The notes beneath the pieces are model-generated. The model was not told the DNA's origin. It ran no database searches and saw only the letters and a program-made list of their open reading frames with translations. Both the position numbers and the translations under genes were made by a program. From Xenoacremonium recifei (lineage: Eukaryota > Ascomycota > Sordariomycetes > Hypocreales > Nectriaceae), in contig WOFQ01000002.1 in the NCBI GenBank assembly GCA_012184525.1, positions 62,001 to 126,000 of the forward strand: DNA of 64,000 nucleotides. Direction: 5' to 3'. Positions 9,632-19,797 of this stretch are shown here, in pieces. How positions within the stretch are numbered: position 1 is the stretch's first letter; each line of letters starts with the position of its first letter.

Positions 9632-12600
9632 TCACTCGGTGTGGTTCTCATGACCACCACCGAGGAGCTCAAGAACCTTGTTGACAACGGCACTGGGGTA
9701 TCCGCGAGTGAGCATCTCGCCAACCACGCCCTTTGCTCGTTCTCGCTGCTCAACAGCCAAGAACGCCCGAGTCATGGCCTCGTACGTGCTGGGCTCTCGC
9801 TTGTCCCGGCCAACCGCATCGTAGATCGACTGCGACTTCTCGATGTTCTTCTCCGCCGCCCAGCCGTGGATAAGGGTGTTGGCAATGTAAGGGGTCAGCT
9901 CAACACCTCGTCGTCGCATCTGAGCCAGAACAGGTTCCGTGGCGGCAACTTGATGGTTGGCCACCATGGCCTCGAACAGAGCCTGGTACAGACTGGCGTT
10001 GACAGGAACCAATGAGTCTCGAACAACAGATTCAAACATCTTGCGCGCACCCTCCATATCGTGCATCACACAGCCACGGGCATGAATGAGCGAGGCGTAG
10101 TGAACCGGTTCAACCTTCTGACCAGAAGCCTGAATCATCTCCAATACGTGCTCAGCAGCAGACATATCAACGGGCTCCAGAGTAGCGTGCGTGTCGACCA
10201 GCAACTTGTAGGTATGAGCGGTGGGGGCAATACCCTTAGCCTTCATACGCTCGTAGTAAGCCAGAACCTTGGACTTGTCACGCTTGGTCGTCAAAAAGAA
10301 CTGCATCATGCTGTTGTAGGGAGCAGGTCGTGCCTTGTAGTTGGGCATGGCCTCCATCTCGTCAAACAGCTCTTCAGCAAATTTCTCGTCGCTAACTCGG
10401 CAAAGGGCGTTAACAATGGTACCGTAGGTGACAGAGGTGGGCTTGATTCCAAGCGCCCTCATCTCGGCAAAGAAGAAAAGGCAGTCGTCGATTCGTCGCG
10501 CTTTTCCGAGCTTTCCGATCAGGGCATTGTACAAGAACGAGCTGGGCTCAACGCCCTCGGCCTTAGCGCGGTGGAAGATTCGGACGGCCTCCGAGGCCTC
10601 GTCGAAAGTCTTGGTCGAGTCCTTGAGGGTGGTGATGTACAGACCGAAGGTGTTTGCCGAAGGAGTAGCGCCCATCTCAAGCAGCTCCTGGTGGAACTGC
10701 TCAGCACGGCCACGGTTGCCCATGGTCAGGCAAGCACCAACCATTGCGTCCAGGATGGAGGACCAACCATACCGAACAACGGCGTACTGAGGCATGAGGG
10801 GCATGTCACTGCGGGCCATGGCCAGGATGTCATGACACAAGTCCATCTTGCCTTCACGAGCCGCACCAGAAATAAGCTTGGCGTAGGTGATGTATCGGGG
10901 GTGTCGACCAGCGCGGCGCATGTTTCGGAATCGGTTCAGGGCATCAGAGAGTCGGGGTCCTCGACGACCGTGGTTGCCCTCCAAGTCATCAGCAATGAGA
11001 GACGATCCCTTGAAATCCGTGTTGTGGGCGTACGGGTCGTAGGAGTCTTCAAAACTAGACACACTAGGAGTCGACAAGAAAGGCGAGGCGGCGGTCTGAG
11101 GGGGGAAGCTGGAGACCTGGGAAGCGACCTCGCGGGGATCGGCAATGCCTCGGGTCTCCATGTATCGTGAGATGAACTCGACACCCTCGTCGATCTCCTC
11201 GGAAAGCTGAGATCGGCCCTCAGGCTCCGATGCTCGGATTCGCTGGAACATCATCTCAGATTCGGCCAATCCTTCCGCCACCTGGCCGGATCCAATCAGG
11301 GCAACGGCATACATGGCCGTTGGCTCGATGAAGGCGACGGTGGCTCGTACCTCTGGGTTGCTGAGAGCGCGCCAGTAGTTGGTCGCAGCAGCCACATCGC
11401 CCTCTCGGACGCTCATCGCCAGGAGAGCGGTTGAGGGGGTGATCAGCTCCTCAGAGTTCGTAGGGATGCTGGCGTAAGCCGCAGTGGCCGTGATCTTGTC
11501 ATCCTTGTCGGCAGCAATGGTAGCAATCTGGTTCATGGCCTTGGCACGAGCCTCGGCTTCAACAGACTGGGCCCAGTGAAAGGCTTCCTGGTAGATTCCC
11601 CGAGCAACGAAACCCTTGACAAATCCAGTGGTGATGAGGGCATCCTTAATATCAGCCGCACGAACTCCATACTCGTTGACAATCTTCTTGAAGAACTTCA
11701 TGGCACCTTCGATCTTGTCGGTAATCACATAAGCGTTGATGACGGCCGCATAGACCTCGGCATCCAGTCGGTCGTTGAGCGTCCTCTGCCCCGCGTCGTG
11801 GGCAATGGCCAGATTTCGGTACTCGTTGTAGCATTCGACGGCGCTGATGAGATCGCCCGAGGTAGCGAAAGCTGTGATCATGGTGGGGAAGATGGCCGCA
11901 AAGGGAACAGTGTCGTTGGCCTCCATGTGCTCGAACAGACGGAGCATGTCGGAAACGCGTCCAGCCTGGGCGCAAGCCGAGATCAGCTGATGGTAGGTCT
12001 CAGCCGAGTAGAGGGCCCGGTCAGTGTCCACAGAAGTGTCGAAGAGCTTGATGGCAAGGTCAAGACGATCATCTTCGGAAAGAATGGCGTGCTCCAGCTC
12101 GTGTGAGACGAGCATAAACCGGCCAGGCTCGTCCATGCCGCCGAAGCGCATTCGCTTGTCCTCGAGGGCGGACTTCATGTGAGAAACCTCGAGGGATCGG
12201 GTGGCCAGAAGACCAACGAGGATGTTGAAAGTGTCCGAATCGGGAGACACTCGGCGGCGGAGCATGTCGGCATAAACATCGAGGGCCTTGGAAACAATCT
12301 CAATCTTCTTGCTGGGGAGGTGGATCGCGGCCATCAGGAGTGCGTTGTAGGCGCTTGCAATAGGCTTAACGCTGGTAGCAAGCATGGCCTCGAAAACAGT
12401 CGGAATTTCTGCGTACCGACCGCCCTCGGCAAGCTTGTGCAGGTGGTCCGCGTACGATTGCGACTGAGGGTCCGCCGGAGGGGTCGCACTCCTCGCAATG
12501 CTGGCCGGAGTGGCAGATCGTGCAGGCGTCCATGCGATAGAGCCAGGGACAGACGCTGGAAGTCCAGTAGCAGCCGCATTCTCAACGGCTTCCTGGATTC

Positions 12601-13138
12601 GTCGCGCCTCGAGTTCCCGCTCCAGGGCGGCATCAATGTGTGCCAGGGCCGCCTCATCCTCGGGGGAGATGGGTCGGCGGCCCTCGAGTTCCTCCGCAAT
12701 GGCATGGTCACTCTCGAGAGCGTACGGCTTCTCGCCAGTCAAAATCGACGCAGCACTGGGCTTCCACTCAATGCGCTTCGGGAACTCGTACTGGATCCAT
12801 TCGGCCTCGACCTCTCCATCAGCCTGTTGGCTCTGGAGAGCCTCGAAGTAGGCGTCTAGACCTCCATGGTTGTTGCCACGGTGCTCGGACGGAAGACCTC
12901 CCGAAGCAGCAGCAGCAGCTCGCTCGGTATGGAAGGCCGAGTGAAGCTGGAGGTTGGCGAGACGGTTGAGGCGATGGGTATTCCTCCGTCCAAAGACCGG
13001 TCGGTTCTGTGAGTTGAGGACGTGGGGATGAGCAGCAGCTACGACGGATTGCGCGTAGCCGTGGGTGGTGATAGACTTGGCGAATGTAGATCCTTGACGG
13101 ATGAAATTCGAGTAGAGGGAGGAGTAGATGGTGGGCAT
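9632..13138 (-). CDS. Mitochondrial pentatricopeptide repeat protein (CYA5-like)
   Basis: A single exon encodes 1168 residues. The N-terminus is rich in Ser, Thr, Arg and Ala and poor in acidic residues, as in mitochondrial presequences. Tandem 35-residue helical PPR units fill most of the protein, for example TYHQLISACAQAGRVSDMLR, SFLYNALIGKLGKARRIDDC, SVTYGTIVNALCRVSDEKFA and PYNSMMQFFLTTKRDKSKV. PPR proteins bind organellar RNA in a sequence-specific way to promote its stability, processing or translation. Size, single-exon form and overall layout resemble Neurospora cya-5, needed for cox1 expression, but I cannot confirm orthology without a search. Long antisense open frames here are by-products of codon bias. 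Confidence 0.85.
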   Translation of the reverse strand: MPTIYSSLYSNFIRQGSTFAKSITTHGYAQSVVAAAHPHVLNSQNRPVFGRRNTHRLNRLANLQLHSAFHTERAAAAASGGLPSEHRGNNHGGLDAYFEALQSQQADGEVEAEWIQYEFPKRIEWKPSAASILTGEKPYALESDHAIAEELEGRRPISPEDEAALAHIDAALERELEARRIQEAVENAAATGLPASVPGSIAWTPARSATPASIARSATPPADPQSQSYADHLHKLAEGGRYAEIPTVFEAMLATSVKPIASAYNALLMAAIHLPSKKIEIVSKALDVYADMLRRRVSPDSDTFNILVGLLATRSLEVSHMKSALEDKRMRFGGMDEPGRFMLVSHELEHAILSEDDRLDLAIKLFDTSVDTDRALYSAETYHQLISACAQAGRVSDMLRLFEHMEANDTVPFAAIFPTMITAFATSGDLISAVECYNEYRNLAIAHDAGQRTLNDRLDAEVYAAVINAYVITDKIEGAMKFFKKIVNEYGVRAADIKDALITTGFVKGFVARGIYQEAFHWAQSVEAEARAKAMNQIATIAADKDDKITATAAYASIPTNSEELITPSTALLAMSVREGDVAAATNYWRALSNPEVRATVAFIEPTAMYAVALIGSGQVAEGLAESEMMFQRIRASEPEGRSQLSEEIDEGVEFISRYMETRGIADPREVASQVSSFPPQTAASPFLSTPSVSSFEDSYDPYAHNTDFKGSSLIADDLEGNHGRRGPRLSDALNRFRNMRRAGRHPRYITYAKLISGAAREGKMDLCHDILAMARSDMPLMPQYAVVRYGWSSILDAMVGACLTMGNRGRAEQFHQELLEMGATPSANTFGLYITTLKDSTKTFDEASEAVRIFHRAKAEGVEPSSFLYNALIGKLGKARRIDDCLFFFAEMRALGIKPTSVTYGTIVNALCRVSDEKFAEELFDEMEAMPNYKARPAPYNSMMQFFLTTKRDKSKVLAYYERMKAKGIAPTAHTYKLLVDTHATLEPVDMSAAEHVLEMIQASGQKVEPVHYASLIHARGCVMHDMEGARKMFESVVRDSLVPVNASLYQALFEAMVANHQVAATEPVLAQMRRRGVELTPYIANTLIHGWAAEKNIEKSQSIYDAVGRDKREPSTYEAMTRAFLAVEQRERAKGVVGEMLTRGYPSAVVNKVLELLGGGHENHTE

Positions 13139-16100
13139 TTAGAAAGCACCAGGCGGGGAGGGGGACTAGAGAACAGCATCCTCAGTCAGCAAGTTGTTGG
13201 CCTTGGGATAGCACACGATAGGAATGCAAGAATGATGAAAAGCAAATGGCATGTGAGTTTTGCGTGGCATGAATTGACTTTCAGGCACTTGGGTCGGACC
13301 TCATGGCCACGCGGGAGTCGAGTCGAACGATTCTTAGATCGAGGTCGCGCCATGGGCGGGAACCACGAGATCGAAGGGGGCTTTTGGGGCAAGGAGGACC
13401 GGACCAATTGGGATTTCACTTACATGAAGGGGAAGAAAGAAGGAAAACGATTGCAGGTTCATTTGACAGCGAAGCAGCCGTCAAACAAACGCGCAGGCCA
13501 GATTAAAAGGTGAATTTTGGGGAGAGGGAGAAAGAAGAAGACCGAGATGGAAGAAGAATTGGGCTTGGACAAGATGGCAGCAGCCGAGAATCAATTAAGA
13601 CGGGGGTAGGGATGGTGAGTCAACCAGGGGTGGGAGACGGGGGGAGAAAATTCGGGCTCCCAGCAATGGAGTCGTGGTGATTGGATTGCGAGAGGCGAGA
13701 ATTCGTGTGAGGCATGAACCCGGGCGAGACAAGGCGGGACTCCAGGGCCTTTTTCTTTGCGCACCTCAGGCTCTGAGGCAGCTGGACACATGTGGAGGCG
13801 CTCGCTGAAAAACGGGCGGCGGGCCCCGTAGATCGCTGGATTACAGGCTGCGCTACGGAAGACTGGACTGGACACCTACACCTCCAAGTCCACCTCATGT
13901 TCCTAAACTCCGCGTCCGAAGGCTTTCTGGAATGGGATGGAGGGAGGGCCTTTCCAGGTAGCGGCTCCTGCGAGGCCCGGCTAGCTCCCTCCCCTCCCCG
14001 GTTTATGGGCGGGGGCTCTGCCACACTTGCGAGAGTCTACTCATCACGGGCACCAGAGCAGACTGTGCCTCTGCCAGAGAGAAGCTGCTGGAAGCTGGCC
14101 GACGCGGAGAATGGCAAAGCTCGGCTCACTATAGTAGGGGACGCCCCTTGGTGAGCATCCTAGGCGTCTTCCTCGGCTGTGCGAGAGGAGGCCATTTATC
14201 ATGGAGTTGACTGACTCTTCGCAGTCATGAAGACAAGCAGGCGACCTCCGTCCACCTCAGGCCAGATCAGAAATCATCTCGGTGACGGGCTGCCTGACCT
14301 CGAATCCTCCTCGCCTTGATAGGCCATGCGCGCCCCCGGGTGCATCCCAGAGGCCGCGTCTTCCCCACAGCAATGCGGCCTCTTCGCCATCAATGCAAGC
14401 CTCATCGACTTCCCTTCCCGCTAGGCGGGCGGGCATGCGCGTAAATGACGACAATTACAGCGGCCGGACAGACGGGAAACGACGCAGATCCAGGGGGCTT
14501 CGCTGGCTGGCTTAGCTTGCTGCTTGCTGACCCAGACCCAGCCGGGGCGAGAACAAACCGGTGCTTACAGGCCTGCCCTGGTTGGCACGCGAGACAGCCC
14601 TCTCGGGGCACAGCAAAGCCCTCGCCTCTGGTTCCCGTCGCCCAGTGGAACCTAGGGAGAAGCCGGAAACTGCTTGGCTAGGGTCCCTTCAGGCCCTTGT
14701 CAGTCCGTCGCCAGCCTGTCGGGTCGCATCCAGGTGTCTCCAATTACAGGAGTACCTGGAGGCTACTGGCACGTCTGGACCGTTTGAAGCATCGTCAATG
14801 CAATTTCAGGAGATTTTTCTCGCAGTTCACAGACCTCATATTATTATTAGTATTATTAGCAGTGGTTCCTCAGCTCCCCTCATGCCTTAATAGGGGGAAC
14901 ACCTCGTGGTGGATCTGGCTGTGATCTGGACGAGAGGGAAAAGCAATGCCTGCGGAGTCCAGACTCCTCGGTTATCCATGTGAAATTTTTCAGATTTGCT
15001 TTTGGGCCAGATTTTGTGTGCTTTTGGACCGGTCATGGTGGCCGACTGGGAAGTGTCCCGCGGGAGCTACTGTTAGACAGCCTCGAGCTCTGAAAGCCCT
15101 CACAAACACTACAAATGTTTGCTCACGCGCACACACATAAGTCTCTCAAAGTAACGCCTTAGCAGCCTGCACACGAGGGCTCCATCGCGACGGCTCGGCC
15201 CCAGCACAAACAGAGTTGGCCCCAAAATCGAGGGAACCGACAAGGCTGCATTTTTGCCTGTCAGCTGCCAGGCCACGAAAAAGACCCGTACAGACAGGCT
15301 GTCGGGGCCGGATGTGGCGGACGGTTCCATGCTGGGCCAGCTTGTTTACACACGATGACATATTCCTGGCCGCTGGTTGTCTGAGAGGGGCCTGAGGCTT
15401 TGCTCTTGACTCCGACCCCGAGCGGACTCTATCGGCTTTTTGACAACCCCGGGCCGGAGCCGATCGTCTGGGATTTGGGTTGCTCTCGTTGGAACATTGC
15501 TCCGGGTGGCCTTTTTGCTTGACGCTGATTTGCGAGGATGCTCCCTGTCTGATCTACTTCTGGCATCTCAGCCCGTGCTTGCGTTGCTTGGTTGCGTTTG
15601 CTTACTCCGAGCCCTCTCGGCGCTTCACGTCGGCTCGAGCAAAGGACAACATTGCGAAGCTTCTTTTGCGGGACTGTTGATTCGAATTTAGTCTGAGACA
15701 GTGAGTCCTGATTTCAGCCCTGCTCGCTCCGTAGCTTCAAGTGATAACGCTCCTTGTCGATCAACCGGTTTGTTCCTGGCGACATTTCACCAACTGGATC
15801 AAGCAGGTCTCTGGGTCACAAGATCAAACACCCTTGGGGGATGCCATGCATCGTCATGGAGCCAAAGGTAACCAACGCTCCAAACTACATACGCAAGCCT
15901 CTGTTCCAACGTCAACGCTTATGCGCGATAATCCGGGGTTTGATATTTGTCCGTGAAGTGGCCCGGGTCTGTCGGAACTGGATGACTCAACAGGATCCCT
16001 CGTATTTTAGGCGTGAACCGGAATTCCTAATCTCGATCGTCATTTTCGAGGCATTAATGAAGCTTCGATCAAAGCCCATGGTGTCGTCCACGTCACGGTG

Positions 16101-16525
16101 CAAAGAGGACAGATTATCAGATTGATTGCTCCTTGGACCTGTACGCACCTTCAGGACTTCTACACCAAATGCTGCCATTAGCTTCCAGAGAATTGGAAAT
16201 AGTCATGATGAAGGAAAGAGCCTTGTCTCTGATGAATACATGATATCTTTTTGAATATTATCCTAGCTTTCAGAGCAGAATGTATTCATGGTCCATGATC
16301 AAGTATCCTGATATGCAGAAACGATGTTATCATGACTTTCAATTCCCTCTCGAGAACAAAAATCGACGGGAGCTTTAAGTGGGAGCCGTCTGATCTTATC
16401 TTAGTGCGCTTTTAAGATAATATTGTTGTTATCGATAAGCATACTCGCCCAAAATTTCCAAAACTTTTTTCCTGATACATACAACCGCCTAGCCCCGCCA
16501 TCACCGACATAACCAGAGCAGTACA
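13139..16525. other. Long intergenic region, no gene seen
   Basis: This 3.4 kb gap separates the divergent PPR and DBP7 genes. All open frames are below about 165 codons, on both strands, with no family motif, signal peptide or plausible splice chain. Just before DBP7 (16395-16440) there is a cluster of TTATC/GATAA words, including the palindrome TTATCGATAA, which may be GATA-factor sites. Confidence 0.5.
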
Positions 16526-18751
16526 ATGGCTGACGATGGCATGCTCCTCAACTTTGAACTTGGTCCTGGGCCGCTCAAACCCCAGGCCAAGTTCAAGGGT
16601 GGGCGCTGGAGAGATCGCAAACACGCCGAACGGTCGGCTCGCATAGCCTCCGGCGAACCAGTTCGACCAAGACCCCCGCGAGATGATGAGGACGGACCGA
16701 GATCTTTCAAACGTCGTAGGACAGACGGAGATGGATACGGGAAGGACTTTGAATACAGGTCAGACTCAAGATCTATGAACAGACCAGGTGCGGCACGGGG
16801 CGACAATTACCAGCAGACATCGACTGGTCAACATCGAAAAGAACCATTCGAACCTGGGAAGCCGCGCCAAGTCATTTCACGACTCTTTTCCTTCAACCCG
16901 GAACAGAAGACCGACTTGGAGGAGAAAACAGAAGATTGGGCCGCTCCAGAACCCACGAATGCGCCCCTCAGCGATGTTGCCAGCTTCGGAATCCTAACTC
17001 TATCCTCCCGCCTCGTCGACGAGCTGGGCAAGATGAACCTCGAACGACCGACGGCAATTCAGAACAAAGTCATCCCACATATGTTGTCCAGCGACGCCGA
17101 TGCCTTTGTGCAAGCCGAGACTGGTTCCGGAAAGACATTCTCCTACCTACTGCCCATATTACATCGAGTCCTGTTCCTCAGCGCCGGGAATACGAAAAGT
17201 ATACATCGAGATTCGGGTGTTTTCGCCATTATCGTCTCTCCAACTCGAGAACTGGCGAAGCAGACTCACACAGTCCTCGAGCAACTCATCCGACCTTTCC
17301 CATGGCTCGTCTCTACGGCTATCACTGGTGGCGAATCGAAGAAAGCTGAGAAAGCTCGGATACGAAAGGGTGTCAACTTCTTGGTTGCGACTCCAGGCCG
17401 ACTTGCTGACCACATCGACAACACCAAGGCACTTAGTCTCAGTACTGTGCGGTGGTTGATCCTCGATGAAGGTGATCGTCTCATGGATTTGGGCTTTGAA
17501 GAGGATCTGAAGAAGGCTATCAACGCCCTCAAGAAGGCCGGCGTCTCTGAGAAGCTCGAGGACGGAACTCCTCTTGCATCACTACCATCACGACGAGTCA
17601 CCGTTCTTTGCTCAGCGACCATGAAGATGAACGTGCAGAAGCTGGGAGAGATGAGTTTAGCTGACGCCACTTTTTTGTCTGCCAAAAAGGAGGACAACGT
17701 CAACGACGCCAATACGGTCATGACAGCACCCGCCCAACTTCACCAGTTATACACTGTTGTTCCTGCAAAGCTGCGGCTAGTGACGCTCATGTCGTACCTC
17801 AAGTCTACTTTCTCACGTCGAGGACGAACCATGAAGGCCATTATCTTCATGTCATGTGCTGACTCGGTAGACTTCCACTATGAGCTGCTACGAAATCCGA
17901 ACGAAAGCGAGGCTCCAGCGTCCTCGTCTAAGGAAGCCGAGTCTATCGCTAAGACGGTATCAAAGGCAGCCTACATCACCTCTCCCGCCAGCCCAGAAGT
18001 GATCCTGCACAGGATGCATGGATCGCTGTCACAACCAATCCGAACGGCTACTCTACGGTCGTTTTCAGCCTGCAAATCCCCTTCCCTCCTTATCACTACC
18101 GATGTATCGTCGCGAGGTCTTGATATTCCGTCGGTTGACCTGGTCATTGAGTATGATCCTGCCTTCAGCTTTGCCGACCATATCCATCGAGTCGGTCGAA
18201 CGGCTCGTGCTGGTCGGCCAGGAGATGCACTCCTGTTTCTTCTCCCAGGCACAGAGGAGGGCTATATCGAGTTACTAAAGACATCAACGCCTCCCACGCC
18301 TCAGGGCTACGATTCGATTCTTCAGAAAGGCATGATGACGAAGCTCGAATTCCCGGTAGAGACGTCTGCGAAGCCGACCGACGGTCAGTCATATCATGAC
18401 AAGGCAGAGACACTCCAGCTGCATCTGGAGCAACGTCTCCTCGACGATACGAAGCGCCTAGACCTTGCCCGCAATGGCTTCAAGTCACATATCCGAGCCT
18501 ATGCGACGCATATCAAGGAAGAACGCTCACACTTTGATATAACGGAGCTGCATTTGGGACACACGGCCAAGAGTTTTGGACTGAGAGAGGCCCCTGGTGG
18601 CATTGGAGGCGGAGTCGATAGGAAGGCGAGGAAGAAGCCGAAGGAAGCGGAGCAGGGGCCGAAGAAGGACGACAGACCTGCCCCGGCCGTTTACAAGATG
18701 AAGAGCATGATGATGATGAAATCTGCGGCGGATGAATTCAATATCGGATAA
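16526..18751 (+). CDS. DBP7: ATP-dependent RNA helicase Dbp7 (60S ribosome biogenesis)
   Basis: A single exon encodes 741 residues. The N-terminus MADDGMLLNFELG and the Arg-rich tract with KRRR near residue 63 are typical of Dbp7. Helicase motifs follow in order: Q-motif region with FGILTLSSRLVDEL and RPTAIQ, Walker A AETGSGKT (about residue 197), PTRELA, TPGRLADHI, motif II as DEGD in LILDEGDRLMDLGF (about 312), SAT (about 362), SSRGLDIP (about 526) and HRVGRTARAG (about 553). DEGD in place of DEAD is, as far as I recall, the normal form for this subfamily. Dbp7 remodels early pre-60S particles in the nucleolus. The C-terminus has a Lys-rich stretch and ends MKSMMMMKSAADEFNIG. The ATG at 16526 opens the conserved N-terminus. 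Confidence 0.93.
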   Translation: MADDGMLLNFELGPGPLKPQAKFKGGRWRDRKHAERSARIASGEPVRPRPPRDDEDGPRSFKRRRTDGDGYGKDFEYRSDSRSMNRPGAARGDNYQQTSTGQHRKEPFEPGKPRQVISRLFSFNPEQKTDLEEKTEDWAAPEPTNAPLSDVASFGILTLSSRLVDELGKMNLERPTAIQNKVIPHMLSSDADAFVQAETGSGKTFSYLLPILHRVLFLSAGNTKSIHRDSGVFAIIVSPTRELAKQTHTVLEQLIRPFPWLVSTAITGGESKKAEKARIRKGVNFLVATPGRLADHIDNTKALSLSTVRWLILDEGDRLMDLGFEEDLKKAINALKKAGVSEKLEDGTPLASLPSRRVTVLCSATMKMNVQKLGEMSLADATFLSAKKEDNVNDANTVMTAPAQLHQLYTVVPAKLRLVTLMSYLKSTFSRRGRTMKAIIFMSCADSVDFHYELLRNPNESEAPASSSKEAESIAKTVSKAAYITSPASPEVILHRMHGSLSQPIRTATLRSFSACKSPSLLITTDVSSRGLDIPSVDLVIEYDPAFSFADHIHRVGRTARAGRPGDALLFLLPGTEEGYIELLKTSTPPTPQGYDSILQKGMMTKLEFPVETSAKPTDGQSYHDKAETLQLHLEQRLLDDTKRLDLARNGFKSHIRAYATHIKEERSHFDITELHLGHTAKSFGLREAPGGIGGGVDRKARKKPKEAEQGPKKDDRPAPAVYKMKSMMMMKSAADEFNIG

Positions 18752-19306
18752 AAAGGGATAGGTTCATGGGGAATTCTAATGAATTTTGCGGAGGAGTAGT
18801 TTCATATGGGGTAGAGGTACATAGATTCATAGCGAGTTCTGACCAGATTCTGGTCCATTGGAACATTAGAATTCAGGTTTGCCAAGTTCCTACCAGTTCC
18901 CACCTCATCTAGGTTGTTTTGGTTGTGCCCTTTACTGTCAAGACATGACTCGAGTTGTCCACCCTCCCGCCCCCAACCCATGCCTATCTATGCAGTCATA
19001 CCTTGGCTTTCTTTCAAGAAGAAGGGTGTGCTGACGCCGAATAGCGTGTTTGGTAATGCTTCTGTGCGGCTCAAAACTTGTTTGGTTGCATCACCCGGTC
19101 CAGTGATGTTTCAAGATGGCACATCCTCCTCGATGCAAAAGGTGCTTTTGGTGCCTCAGGGACGCATAATGGAGCGATATGCCTGGATGCAAAACACGTA
19201 ATATCTGCTAGCAGGACGTCATGGCATGTCAGGGTAAGGTAGCATTGGATGTCAATCCAATCGATCTGGGATTGTGACATGGGATGTCTGGGGCGGCTCT
19301 TCGGGT
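18752..19306. other. DBP7 3' region and upstream region of the small glycine-rich gene
   Basis: I see no gene here. A CRE-like GACGTCAT is present at 19215-19222, near the stronger CRE at 19307. Confidence 0.5.
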
Positions 19307-19387
19307 TGACGTCATTTTGGGAAGGGAGCGGCGCGAGCTTCAGATCTTGCATCATACTGGGAGACGCCACATGCGAGGAATATAAGA
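19307..19387 (+). promoter_or_regulatory. CRE (ATF/CREB) site and TATA box of the small glycine-rich gene
   Basis: A perfect palindromic CRE, TGACGTCA, lies at 19307-19314 and a TATAAGA box at 19381-19387, about 208 and 135 bp before the ATG at 19522. A second near-match (GACGTCAT) is at 19215. In fungi this element is bound by Atf1/AtfA-type bZIP factors of the stress MAP-kinase pathway. Confidence 0.55.
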
Positions 19388-19521
19388 GGCTTGGGTAAAG
19401 CTGTGGCTGATGTTTTTTCTTTCCATTCAGTGTACTCAGATTCATTAATCCAAGAAAGCGTTCAACTCTACTCAGAGTCCAAAACAAATACATCAAAACC
19501 ACTAGTACTACCACCACCACC

Positions 19522-19797
19522 ATGAATAACGACAAGTCCAAGTCTGCGACCGACCAGGGCGCCGGCCTTCTCCAATTCGCTACGGGCACCTTGGGCAACA
19601 CCCTTGGCGCGACGACTCGAACGGTCGGCAACGTGACGGGCGAGGCGACCCGAGGCGTTGGCGGTATTCTGAACTCAGCAACCGCTGGAACCTTGGCCCC
19701 TGTCGGCAACGGTGTTGGAAACGTCGGCACCGGTCTCGAGGGAGCGTTGAATAACCTTGGGAAAGGTGTTGAAGATGCTGGAAACTGGAAGAAATAA
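19522..19797 (+). CDS. Small glycine-rich conserved fungal protein, 91 aa
   Basis: A single exon preceded by a CA-rich leader ending ACCACCACCACCATG, typical of well-expressed fungal genes. The protein starts with a polar head (MNNDKSKSATDQGAG) and continues as Gly-, Thr-, Val- and Ala-rich repeats such as TGTLGNTLGATTRTVGNVTG and VGNGVGNVGTGLEGALNNLG. There are no cysteines and no classical signal peptide. The repeating small and hydrophobic pattern is reminiscent of LEA-like or amphipathic lipid-surface proteins, but I assign no function. The CRE and TATA elements upstream suggest stress-induced expression. The 244-codon frame on the other strand is a shadow. Confidence 0.75.
   Translation: MNNDKSKSATDQGAGLLQFATGTLGNTLGATTRTVGNVTGEATRGVGGILNSATAGTLAPVGNGVGNVGTGLEGALNNLGKGVEDAGNWKK

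Noticed and set aside
10061..11170. 369-codon plus-strand open frame opposite the PPR gene
   Set aside because: It is antisense to a well-supported conserved gene and has a shadow-like composition without domains.
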